From assembly GCA_029248335.1 (NCBI GenBank), contig JAQWJM010000087.1, positions 1 to 15,056 of the forward strand: a DNA stretch of 15,056 nt, written 5' to 3'. Positions 7,688-13,940 of the stretch are shown here, piece by piece. A program made the translations under genes and the position numbers. This DNA is from UBA12014 sp029248335 (GTDB taxonomy: Bacteria > Planctomycetota > Phycisphaerae > Phycisphaerales > SM1A02). Positions within the stretch are counted from its first letter, which is position 1, and every line of letters starts with the position of its first letter. The notes beneath the pieces are model-generated. The model was not told the DNA's origin. It made no database searches and worked only from the letters and a program-made list of their open reading frames with translations.

Positions 7688-7739
7688 GGACGGGTCGACG
7701 TCGGAGCCAGTGCGGAACTTCATGATCCGTCGAATGAAA

Positions 7740-7765
7740 CGCCCCCCGGCCGAAGCCGGGGGGCG
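7740..7765 (-). terminator. UUCG-capped intrinsic terminator of the 770-residue gene
   Basis: An 11-bp perfect stem (CGCCCCCCGGC and its complement) encloses a tetraloop that reads UUCG on the minus-strand RNA, closed by C-G, the very stable cUUCGg form. It is followed on that strand by GTTTCATT, a modest U-rich tail. It lies 38 bases after the stop codon at 7803-7805 and separates the two paralogous secreted-protein genes. Confidence 0.8.
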
Positions 7766-7782
7766 GAGTGATGCAGTCGAAT

Positions 7783-7796
7783 CCCGCCGAGGCGGG
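7783..7796 (-). terminator. Small hairpin preceding the main terminator
   Basis: CCCGCC (7783-7788) and GGCGGG (7791-7796) are perfect complements around two bases. This gives a short GC hairpin between the stop codon of the 770-residue gene and the main terminator. It has no U-tract and may only stabilise the transcript 3' end. Confidence 0.35.
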
Positions 7797-7802
7797 CGTC
7801 GA

Positions 7803-10115
7803 TCAGGGGCAGACGCCCCATTCGACGAGCAGGAGGCCCACGTCGGCGCCATCGACGTCGCCGTCGCCGTTGAGGTCCTCGGCGCATCCTTCGCAGGGAC
7901 CCCAGGCGACCAGCAACGAACCGAAGTCGGCACCATCCACCATGCCGTCGTCGTTGAAGTCGGCGTTGCAGCCGCCTCCGCCGCCACAGGACTCGCCGCT
8001 GGCGGTGATGTCGAGCGTGCCGATGCCGAAGCCGGCGGCGGAGTAGCTGCCGATCCGGATCAGGTAGCTTTCGCCACAGACCGTGGGGAAGGCGATCTCC
8101 GAAGAGAGCCCGCAGGTGTCATCGTTGCAGGCGAGCGGGTTGCTGTCCTTGCAGCCCGGGAAGTAGGCCGCAAGACGGGTGTCGAACGTCACGTCGCCCA
8201 CGGGGCAGAAGGAGACGACGGCGGTGCCGTCGGTGGTGGCCTCGTAGAGGTACCAGACGTCGTTGAAGATCTCGGCGTTGCCGAACTTCGCGCACTCCTC
8301 GGGAAGCGTCGGGCCATCCGTGGTGGACGCGACCGTCGAGATCGAGGTCTGGCCGTCGGTGATGTCGATCGCACCGCTGCAGTCGTCGTTCTCGGGAGGC
8401 GTCGGGCCGCCACTGCCGGTGCCGATGGAGAGGACACCGCTGCCGGAGACGCCGTCGCCCCAGGCTCCGAGCTGGATGATGACCTCTTCACCCGCGGTCA
8501 GCCCGCCGAGCGAAAGCAGCGACGTGAAGCCACCGCAGTTGGGGTCGTCGTCGTTGCAGCCGAGGAACGCACCGTCGCAACCCGAGTAGGCCGCGAGTCT
8601 GGTGTCGAAGGTGGCCTGGTTGCAGGTCGAGAAGAACCAGTCGCCGTCGGCCGGTGCCGTCCACGACAGGAAGATGTCGTTGAAGATGGTGACCGAGCCG
8701 AAACTGTCGCAGCTCACCGGGAGGTCGGCACCGTTGGTGGAGGCGCAGTCCGTGGTGAAATCGACGTCGCCCTCGAAGTCGCCGAGGGCGATCGCCTCCT
8801 CGCAGGTGTCGCCTTCCACGGTCGCGGGCTCGGTGGTGAGCGTCGCACGGTAGGTGTTCAGGGGACCGGAGCCGCACGGCACGCCGTCGAAACCGCCGGG
8901 GGCGACGAAGACGCGGTAGGTGCCCGCGTCGACGCAGCCGGTGTGGATGGCGGGGCAGTCGTCGTAGCCGTCGCCGATCTGGATGGCCGGCGGGCATTCC
9001 GCGCTCAGCAGGAAGAGCGTGGTGGGGATGTTGGCTTCGACGGTCCAGGAGACCCGGGACCGCTCGGTCAGGGTGAATTCGTACCAGTCGGTGTCACGGG
9101 TGCCGCCGAAGGCGAACATCGTGCCGCAGACGGTGTCGCCGACGTTGATCTGCTGGACCGGGCCGTTGCCCGAGGCGTCGTTGCAGCCACCGTTGGTGTC
9201 GCCACCGCAACCTTCGGTTTCGGGGACGTCGCTCTTCTCGCAGGAAGCCACGCAGCCGGCGAGGCAGGCGTCGCCTTCGCAGATGGTGAGGTTGCCGGTG
9301 CCCGAAGCGGGCGGGTTGAAGCCGCCGATCTGGATGATGTAGGTCGTGCCGGCCACGACTTCTGCGATCAGTTCCGACGTGAAGCCGGCGCAGCCGAGAC
9401 CGTCGTCGTTGCAGGCCTCGAAGACGAGGTTCTCGCAGTCGCCGCTGTAGAGGGCGAGGCGGGTGTCGAAGTCGGCGTCGTTGCACGTCGAGATCACGAT
9501 GATCTCGTTGGTGCTGGCGGTCCAGGTGTACCAGATGTCGCCTCGGATGATGACTTCACCGAAGCTCTCGCATTCCGCGGGAAGATCGGGGCCGCTGGTG
9601 TTCGCACCAAGGGTGCTGAACGCGGTGACCGAGTCGCCGGTGCCGAGGTCGATCGCGTCGACGCACTCGTCGTTCTCGGGGGTCGGGCCGTCGTAGCAGA
9701 GGGTGACCGATTCGCCGGCGCAGATGCCGTCCCACGCGGTATCGCAGCAGTAGGGGTCGACGGCGCAGACGTCGGTGCAGCATTCGAGGTCGTCGCAGCC
9801 GGGGGTGCCGTTCGCGACGTCGCACGCACCCGCGTCGGGATCGCCGCAGTTGCCGCCACCGCCACCGCCGTCGCAGAGCTCGGCCGCGAAGTCGGCGCAG
9901 CTCTGGTCCCAGACTTCCTTGCAGCAGAAGAGATCGAGTTCGCACACCGCGAGGCAGCACGCCTCGTCGGCACAACCCGGGGAGCCGTTGTCGGTGTTGC
10001 AGTCGCCGGATTCCGGGAGTCCGCACGAGGACAGATCGTCGGCGTGGGCGCCGGGGGCGGCGAGCAGAAGGGCCGTCGCCGCAGCGACGCCGGTGAACAA
10101 TGTCGTGAATCGCAT
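7803..10115 (-). CDS. Secreted cysteine-rich multidomain protein with C-terminal dockerin-like repeats
   Basis: A 770-residue exported protein of unknown function. The signal peptide is MRFTTLFTGVAAATALLLAA with cleavage near AHA/D at 25-26. Two nine-cysteine modules follow, at 39-81 and 98-140, with the same spacing as in the 581-residue neighbour. Three homologous beta-rich domains of about 130 residues lie at 145-278, 434-564 and 574-703. Each starts near ENDxC or GDTCxxAI and carries FDTRLAxY and then CNDD. Between the first two, at about 301-428, is a PPC-like region (DTDWYEFTLTERSRVSW). The last 55 residues hold two dockerin-like loops (DFNDDGMVDGADFG and DLNGDGDVDGADVG) ending WGVCP. 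No catalytic residues are recognised, so binding or surface-coat roles are more likely than enzymatic ones. AAAGGAG stands 11 bases before ATG 10115. The gene ends in a strong terminator at 7740-7765. Confidence 0.86.
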   Translation of the reverse strand: MRFTTLFTGVAAATALLLAAPGAHADDLSSCGLPESGDCNTDNGSPGCADEACCLAVCELDLFCCKEVWDQSCADFAAELCDGGGGGGNCGDPDAGACDVANGTPGCDDLECCTDVCAVDPYCCDTAWDGICAGESVTLCYDGPTPENDECVDAIDLGTGDSVTAFSTLGANTSGPDLPAECESFGEVIIRGDIWYTWTASTNEIIVISTCNDADFDTRLALYSGDCENLVFEACNDDGLGCAGFTSELIAEVVAGTTYIIQIGGFNPPASGTGNLTICEGDACLAGCVASCEKSDVPETEGCGGDTNGGCNDASGNGPVQQINVGDTVCGTMFAFGGTRDTDWYEFTLTERSRVSWTVEANIPTTLFLLSAECPPAIQIGDGYDDCPAIHTGCVDAGTYRVFVAPGGFDGVPCGSGPLNTYRATLTTEPATVEGDTCEEAIALGDFEGDVDFTTDCASTNGADLPVSCDSFGSVTIFNDIFLSWTAPADGDWFFSTCNQATFDTRLAAYSGCDGAFLGCNDDDPNCGGFTSLLSLGGLTAGEEVIIQLGAWGDGVSGSGVLSIGTGSGGPTPPENDDCSGAIDITDGQTSISTVASTTDGPTLPEECAKFGNAEIFNDVWYLYEATTDGTAVVSFCPVGDVTFDTRLAAYFPGCKDSNPLACNDDTCGLSSEIAFPTVCGESYLIRIGSYSAAGFGIGTLDITASGESCGGGGGCNADFNDDGMVDGADFGSLLVAWGPCEGCAEDLNGDGDVDGADVGLLLVEWGVCP

Positions 10116-10393
10116 CTCTTTGGATTCTCCTTTGCCGGGTCGAGCGGCCCCGGGATCAGCCGGCGGTCGCTCGCGGAACTAACGGGCGGTCTTGGAATCC
10201 TGGAGCATCCGGATTCCCGCGGGAATGCTCGAAGATACCCCTTGATCAACGGTTTACCAGCCCTCAGGGCCCATGAAACGGCGAATCGCAGCACCTTTTC
10301 GGGACGAACCTACCGGTAAGATTGCGTTTCCGAGGTCCTGAAGCCGGGTAGCCCCCCGGAACGCGCCTCAGCACACTCCTTTCGGAGATCGAC
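10116..10393. promoter_or_regulatory. Divergent intergenic region between secreted-protein gene and peroxiredoxin gene
   Basis: These 278 bases must hold promoters for both directions. Seen: the AAAGGAG ribosome site of the minus-strand gene, a compound palindrome at 10203-10230, and TAAGAT at 10317-10322, a -10-like box about 70 bases before the peroxiredoxin ATG without a clear -35. No open reading frame here looks real. Confidence 0.45.
10203..10230. promoter_or_regulatory. Compound palindrome, candidate operator
   Basis: ATTCCCGCGGGAAT (10213-10226) is a perfect 14-bp palindrome. Partly overlapping it, GAGCAT (10203-10208) and ATGCTC (10225-10230) are inverted arms. It lies 88-115 bases upstream of the minus-strand secreted-protein gene and about 165 bases upstream of the peroxiredoxin gene. 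A dimeric regulator site or a cruciform/RNA hairpin are both possible. No known operator consensus is recognised. Confidence 0.4.
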
Positions 10394-10864
10394 ATGTCTC
10401 TCGCCATCGGTGACCCCGCACCCCCGTTCAGCCTCCAGGAAGCCCCCGGCGTGATTGCAGACGTCGGAGCCTGCTTCGGGAACGAGCCGGTCGTGATCCT
10501 CTTCTTCCCGCTGGCGTTCAGCGGCGTGTGCACCGAGGAGTTCTGCGCGATCCGGGACGACTGGGCCGCATGGAGCGAGCTTGGCGCCCGGGTTTTCGGT
10601 GTGTCGGTGGATAATCCGTTCGTTTCCGCGAAGTTCCGCGAAAGCGAGAATCTGCCTTTTCCGCTCCTCAGCGACTTCAACAAGACCGTCACGACCGAGT
10701 GGGGCTGCCTCTGCGAGGACCTCATGGGGCTGAAAGGCGTCGCGAAGCGGGCGGCGTTCGTGGTCGGCGCCGATGGTCGGATTCGCTACGCCTGGGTTTC
10801 CGAAGATGCGGGGGTCCAGCCCGACCTCGAGGCGGTCAAGGCTGCCGTCGCCGCGGATTCCTGA
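10394..10864 (+). CDS. Peroxiredoxin (Bcp/AhpE-like thiol peroxidase)
   Basis: A 156-residue cytoplasmic thiol peroxidase that reduces hydrogen peroxide or organic hydroperoxides. Seen: GDPAPPFSL at 6-14 (start of the AhpC/TSA fold) and FFPLAFSGVCTEEFC at 37-51. The latter holds the PxxxT/SxxC peroxidatic motif (Pro39, Ser43, Cys46) and a second cysteine, Cys51, five residues on, as in atypical two-cysteine Bcp/PrxQ enzymes. Also seen are SVDNPFVSAKF at 71-81 and KRAAFVVGADGRIRYAWV at 118-135 with the conserved Arg119. The PLAFSGVCT signature is typical of AhpE-type members. Extra cysteines occur at 27, 105 and 107. The start ATG 10394 has GGAG six bases upstream. It is followed by the protease gene after 135 bases, and no terminator is clear in between. 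Confidence 0.92.
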   Translation: MSLAIGDPAPPFSLQEAPGVIADVGACFGNEPVVILFFPLAFSGVCTEEFCAIRDDWAAWSELGARVFGVSVDNPFVSAKFRESENLPFPLLSDFNKTVTTEWGCLCEDLMGLKGVAKRAAFVVGADGRIRYAWVSEDAGVQPDLEAVKAAVAADS

Positions 10865-10885
10865 ACCGCTCATCCGCTTTTTCTG

Positions 10886-10895
10886 AACGATCGTT
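10886..10895. other. Short palindrome after the peroxiredoxin gene
   Basis: AACGATCGTT is a perfect 10-bp palindrome 21 bases after the peroxiredoxin stop, in the 135-base gap before the protease. It is too short and lacks the stem and U-tract of a terminator. It could be a regulator half-site pair for the protease gene, or chance. Confidence 0.2.
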
Positions 10896-10986
10896 GATGG
10901 CTTCGCTCGGTCGATCCGGGAACCAACCTCCCGCTCGATCGTCCAATCACCGCCTACGATTCGGTTCTCGTTCAACACCAAGATGC

Positions 10987-10993
10987 AGAAGGA
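10987..10993 (+). promoter_or_regulatory. Ribosome binding site of the protease gene
   Basis: AGAAGGA lies six bases before ATG 11000, a good Shine-Dalgarno match. It supports this start, which also yields a proper signal peptide. Confidence 0.65.
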
Positions 10994-10999
10994 TCACTC

Positions 11000-13339
11000 A
11001 TGAAGAATCTCATCGCCGGACTGCTCGCCGGAGCCGTCGTCACCTCGCTGATCGCAGCGCCGCCATCCGTCAAGGATGCGAACGTCCGAAACGGCGTGCG
11101 AAATGCCGCGCCCGTCGCCGACCTGGTCCCCGAGCCGGCCTGGCGTGATTTCGACCGCGTCCCGAACCGGGTCTTCGCGAAGTTCCGCCCGACCGTGGGC
11201 GAAGCGGCGTTCGATGCGGTCCTCGCGGACATGGACGCGGTGATCTCGAGCACTTACCGACTCGTCCCGGGTCTCTTCTGCCTGGAGACCGCCGGCGACG
11301 AAGCCGCGGTGATCGAAGCGTTCTCCAACCGCGGCGACGTGCTCGAGTTCATCGAGCCGGTCTTCACGATGGAGTTCTTCGACAACGTCCCGAACGATCC
11401 GAGCTATCCGCAGATGTACGGGCTCGAGCGGATCAACGCCGCCCAGGCGTGGGACGAGCACGTCGGGTTGCAGGAATTCGCGATCGCGGTCATCGACTCC
11501 GGTTCCGACATCACCCACCCCGATCTCGTGGAGAACCTCTGGGTCAACGTCGACGAGGTGCCGGGTAACGGCATCGATGACGACAACAACGGCGAAATCG
11601 ACGACATCCACGGGTTCGACTACTTCGACAACGACCCGAACCCCTCCGACCAGAACGGACACGGCACGCACACCGCCGGCACCATCGGCGCCCGCGGTAA
11701 CAACGGCATCGGCATCGTCGGCGTCAACTGGACCTGCAGCCTCATGCCGCTTCGTGTCGGGAACCAGTCGCTCTCCAGCCAGGCGATCCTCGATTCGCTC
11801 GAGTACGCCTGCGTGAACGGCGCCAAGGTCTCCAACAACAGCTACGGCGGCGGTGGATTCAGCGGTGCGTTCAACGGCCTCATCCAGAGCGCCGGCACCA
11901 ACTACAACCACATCTTCTGTGCCGCGGCCGGCAACGGCGGATCGAACGGGGCGAGCTACCCCGCCGCCTACGACCAGCCGAACATCCTGTCGGTCGCCGC
12001 GACCGACTCGAACGACAACCTCGCGAGTTTCAGCCAGTACGGCTCGAACGTCGACCTCGCCGCCCCCGGCGTCTCGGTCCTGAGCACCACACCCAACAAC
12101 GGTTACAGCTCCTTCAGTGGGACCTCGATGGCGACCCCGCACGTCGCCGGCGGCGTGGCCCTCGTCTACTCGGTGCTCGGAAACGCGAACTACCAGGACG
12201 TCATCGACATCATCCTGACCACCGTGCGTCCGGTCTCCGGTCTCAGCGGCGTGGTGGTGACCGGTGGCGTGCTCGACGTGAAGGCCGCGCTCGACGCCTC
12301 CTTCCTCGGGCCGGTGATCGACGTCCGGACCGCGATTCCCGAATTCATCGCAGCGGGCGAGTCGCTGGTGGTCCGGGTCGAGATGGACGCCCGGGAAGAC
12401 GTGGTCGTCGCCGGATCCCGGCAGATGAAGCTCCGCACCGGCGGGGGGCTCTACGACTCGATCCCGATGCAGCTCGTCTCCGGCGAGGTCTACGAGGCGA
12501 CGATCCCGGCCGCGGTCTGCGGTGAGGATCCCTCCTTCTACTTCGAACTCCAGGCGGAGACGATGGGCACCGTCCAGTTCCCCGCGAACGGCGGCCTGAG
12601 TCCCCTCTCGATGAAGGTCGGCACGCAGGTGATCGAGCTCGAGGACGATCTTGAAGTCGACAGCGGCTGGGCCGTGGGCGTGGCCGGTGACAATGCGACC
12701 ACGGGCATCTGGACCCGCGTCAATCCGATCGGCACCGGCGCCCAGCCCGAGAACGCCGCCAGCGGCAACATCTGCTTCGTCACCGGCCAGGGTTCGCCCG
12801 GTGGCAGCCTCGGCGAGAACGACATCGACGGTGGCACCACCACGCTCCTGAGTCCGACCTTCGACGGCACCGCCATCGACGGCGGTACGGTCTCCTACAT
12901 CCGCTGGTATTCGAACGACGCCGGCGCTGCGCCGAACGCCGACTCGATGTTCGTCCGCATCTCCAACGACGGCGGTGTCTCCTGGACCCTCGTCGAGGAA
13001 GTCACCGAGAACGCCGGGAGCTGGGTCACCGTCTCCCTCGAGATCGACGACTTCCTTCCGCCGACCTCCGAAATGCGACTGCGTTTCGAGGCCAGCGACC
13101 TCGGTGAAGGCTCGCTGGTCGAAGCCGGCGTCGACCTGCTGGTCTACGGCGGCGTCGAGTGCGAGGACGTGGACGTCTGCGTCGCCGACCTGAATGGAGA
13201 CGCCGTGGTCAACGGTGGGGACATCGGTCTCCTGCTCGCCCAGTTCGGCGAGGCCGGCTCCGCCGACTTCAACGGCGACGGTGCGGTCACCGGTGCCGAC
13301 CTCGGATTCATGCTCGCCGCGTGGGGCTTCTGCCCCTGA
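11000..13339 (+). CDS. Secreted subtilisin-family (S8) serine protease with dockerin-like C-terminus
   Basis: A 779-residue exported endopeptidase. The N-terminus (MKNLIAGLLAGAVVTSLIAA) is a signal peptide. Residues about 48-125 resemble the fervidolysin/subtilisin propeptide (VPNRVFAKFRP...LFCLETA). The catalytic domain spans about 135-435: Asp166 in AVIDSGSDITHPDL, His221 in NGHGTHTAGT, oxyanion Asn312 in AAAGN and Ser376 in SGTSMATPHVAGG, so the triad is complete. An Asp/Asn-rich insert follows the Asp box (GNGIDDDNNGEIDDIHG, 189-205), as in many S8 proteases. Residues about 440-720 are beta-rich and probably hold an Ig-like part and a jelly-roll part. Residues 727-779 hold two dockerin-like loops (DLNGDAVVNGGDIG and DFNGDGAVTGADLG) ending WGFCP. 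One substitution (Gly for Ala) and a shortened linker set this pair apart from its neighbours. The ribosome site AGAAGGA is six bases upstream. It is followed by a strong terminator. Confidence 0.95.
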   Translation: MKNLIAGLLAGAVVTSLIAAPPSVKDANVRNGVRNAAPVADLVPEPAWRDFDRVPNRVFAKFRPTVGEAAFDAVLADMDAVISSTYRLVPGLFCLETAGDEAAVIEAFSNRGDVLEFIEPVFTMEFFDNVPNDPSYPQMYGLERINAAQAWDEHVGLQEFAIAVIDSGSDITHPDLVENLWVNVDEVPGNGIDDDNNGEIDDIHGFDYFDNDPNPSDQNGHGTHTAGTIGARGNNGIGIVGVNWTCSLMPLRVGNQSLSSQAILDSLEYACVNGAKVSNNSYGGGGFSGAFNGLIQSAGTNYNHIFCAAAGNGGSNGASYPAAYDQPNILSVAATDSNDNLASFSQYGSNVDLAAPGVSVLSTTPNNGYSSFSGTSMATPHVAGGVALVYSVLGNANYQDVIDIILTTVRPVSGLSGVVVTGGVLDVKAALDASFLGPVIDVRTAIPEFIAAGESLVVRVEMDAREDVVVAGSRQMKLRTGGGLYDSIPMQLVSGEVYEATIPAAVCGEDPSFYFELQAETMGTVQFPANGGLSPLSMKVGTQVIELEDDLEVDSGWAVGVAGDNATTGIWTRVNPIGTGAQPENAASGNICFVTGQGSPGGSLGENDIDGGTTTLLSPTFDGTAIDGGTVSYIRWYSNDAGAAPNADSMFVRISNDGGVSWTLVEEVTENAGSWVTVSLEIDDFLPPTSEMRLRFEASDLGEGSLVEAGVDLLVYGGVECEDVDVCVADLNGDAVVNGGDIGLLLAQFGEAGSADFNGDGAVTGADLGFMLAAWGFCP

Positions 13340-13393
13340 TCGCGGGCCGACTGGTACCGCTCGAATTCAAATTCGCACGCCCGGCCGTTCTCG
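13331..13393 (+). repeat. 63-base 3' cassette repeat, copy 1
   Basis: It runs from the last Cys-Pro codons of the protease through the stop codon and a GATCGCGGGCCGAC spacer into the left arm and loop of the terminator. It matches 14994-15056 at 57 of 63 positions without gaps. The mismatches cluster in the spacer just before the hairpin. The copy may extend beyond the hairpin, but the window ends inside copy 2. Confidence 0.9.
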
Positions 13394-13408
13394 GCCGGGC
13401 GTGCTTTT
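13375..13408 (+). terminator. Intrinsic terminator of the protease gene
   Basis: GCACGCCCGGCC (13375-13386) and GGCCGGGCGTGC (13393-13404) form a perfect 12-bp stem with loop GTTCTC, followed at once by TTTTCTT. It lies 35 bases after the protease stop codon. It is a textbook rho-independent terminator. Confidence 0.92.
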
Positions 13409-13492
13409 CTTGGGTCGCTACGCCAACCGGCACTCGAGTGAACCCGATTCGGACGCTTGGGTGAAAAATCGATCGGTGCGGGCATCACCGTT

Positions 13493-13572
13493 TGGAACGA
13501 CTTGCAGCTGGAACGATTCCAAGGTGAAGTGATTCGCAGTTGGAACGATTCACAGTTGCAACGATTCACAGC
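13493..13572. repeat. Five-unit 16-base tandem array
   Basis: Units start at 13493, 13509, 13525, 13541 and 13557, all exactly 16 bases. The consensus TGGAACGATTCACAGT is matched at 12, 13, 12, 16 and 14 positions. The core GAACGATTC is itself a dyad (GAA-CGA-TTC), and unit 2 contains the perfect inverted repeat TGGAA-CGA-TTCCA. Sixteen is not a multiple of three, so coding selection does not explain it. There are no spacers, so it is not a CRISPR array. Protein-binding iterons, a structured leader RNA or a neutral repeat are the options. Confidence 0.85.
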
Positions 13573-13782
13573 GACTCGGTCCAGACGCGATTCGTCTGAT
13601 GGGGAATCGCCGCCTCGGGGTTGCCGGGGTTCGCGAAGATGATTTTTGAAACTAAACGCTTGATGACCCGGTCTCGCATTCGCGAACATAATCTCCATGC
13701 GGTTGCGACGAGGAACACGCGAAAAAGAATGAAAACACCGGTCCCCACGCCGACCCAGGCGTCAATCGCTCGTTCGAATCAC

Positions 13783-13836
13783 GTTGAAGCCCCGGATCGA
13801 GTTGAAGCCCCGGATCAAGTTGAAGCCCCGGATCAA
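13783..13836. repeat. Three-unit 18-base tandem array
   Basis: Units 13783-13800, 13801-13818 and 13819-13836 read GTTGAAGCCCCGGATCRA. The last two are identical and the first differs by one base, which implies recent duplication. Each unit carries one GATC. Eighteen bases keep reading frames open, giving VEAPD[R/Q] hexapeptides on the plus strand and LDPGLQ-type hexapeptides on the minus strand, but no ORF carrying them looks real. It lies 105-158 bases before the beta-helix ATG, probably in its leader or promoter region. Confidence 0.88.
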
Positions 13837-13852
13837 AGAGAAAGAAACATCC

Positions 13853-13897
13853 ATGCACCGAACCTCGGCCATCACTGAGATGACCTGGGTTCCGTAG
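13853..13897 (+). CDS. Possible 14-codon upstream ORF in the beta-helix gene leader
   Basis: ATG 13853 opens a frame MHRTSAITEMTWVP ending at TAG 13895-13897, 43 bases before the beta-helix start codon. GAGAAAGAAA stands at 13838-13847, five bases before it. The same ten bases recur at 13920-13929 in front of the main ATG 13941, so both starts share one purine-rich leader. It could be a leader peptide or simply chance. No attenuator structure was found. Confidence 0.2.
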   Translation: MHRTSAITEMTWVP

Positions 13898-13940
13898 TTC
13901 CCATTTGAAATCCGAAACAGAGAAAGAAAGACACTAGAAC

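Larger units (their letters stand above)
13409..13940. other. Long intergenic region with tandem arrays, no convincing gene
   Basis: About 530 bases separate the protease terminator from the beta-helix gene. The stretch from about 13640 to 13940 is visibly richer in A and T than the rest of the window (for example ATGATTTTTGAAACTAAACG near 13639 and GAAAAAGAATGAAAAC near 13721). It holds a five-unit 16-base array, a three-unit 18-base array, two TTCGCGAA palindromes 49 bases apart (13630-13637 and 13679-13686) and a possible 14-codon upstream ORF. An 85-codon frame from a TTG at 13621 and frames on the other strand exist but have no recognisable protein features. Confidence 0.7.

Noticed and set aside
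6295..7725. 476-codon plus-strand frame opposite the 581-residue gene
   Set aside because: Low-complexity Ala/Val/Arg/Asp composition with no signal or motif, antisense to a well-supported gene.
7710..10319. Very long plus-strand open frame (869 codons) opposite the 770-residue gene
   Set aside because: It is the antisense of a gene with a signal peptide, ordered domains, ribosome site and terminator. Its product is a featureless Val/Ala/Gly/Asp/Arg-rich chain, a usual artefact of GC-rich DNA.
10317..10322. TAAGAT as the peroxiredoxin promoter
   Set aside because: No -35 element at suitable spacing. Mentioned within the intergenic entry but not called as a promoter.
13630..13686. Paired TTCGCGAA palindromes as an operator pair
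   Set aside because: The same octamer also occurs inside the protease coding region near 11176, so two copies in the gap may be chance. Kept only as a note in the intergenic entry.
13493..13836. Possible CRISPR array
   Set aside because: Units are 16 and 18 bases long, directly adjacent with no spacers, and no cas gene is present.
13621..13878. 85-codon ORF carrying VEAPD hexapeptide repeats
   Set aside because: It starts with TTG without a ribosome site, has no domain or signal, and its repeat follows from the 18-base DNA array, which leaves several frames open on both strands.
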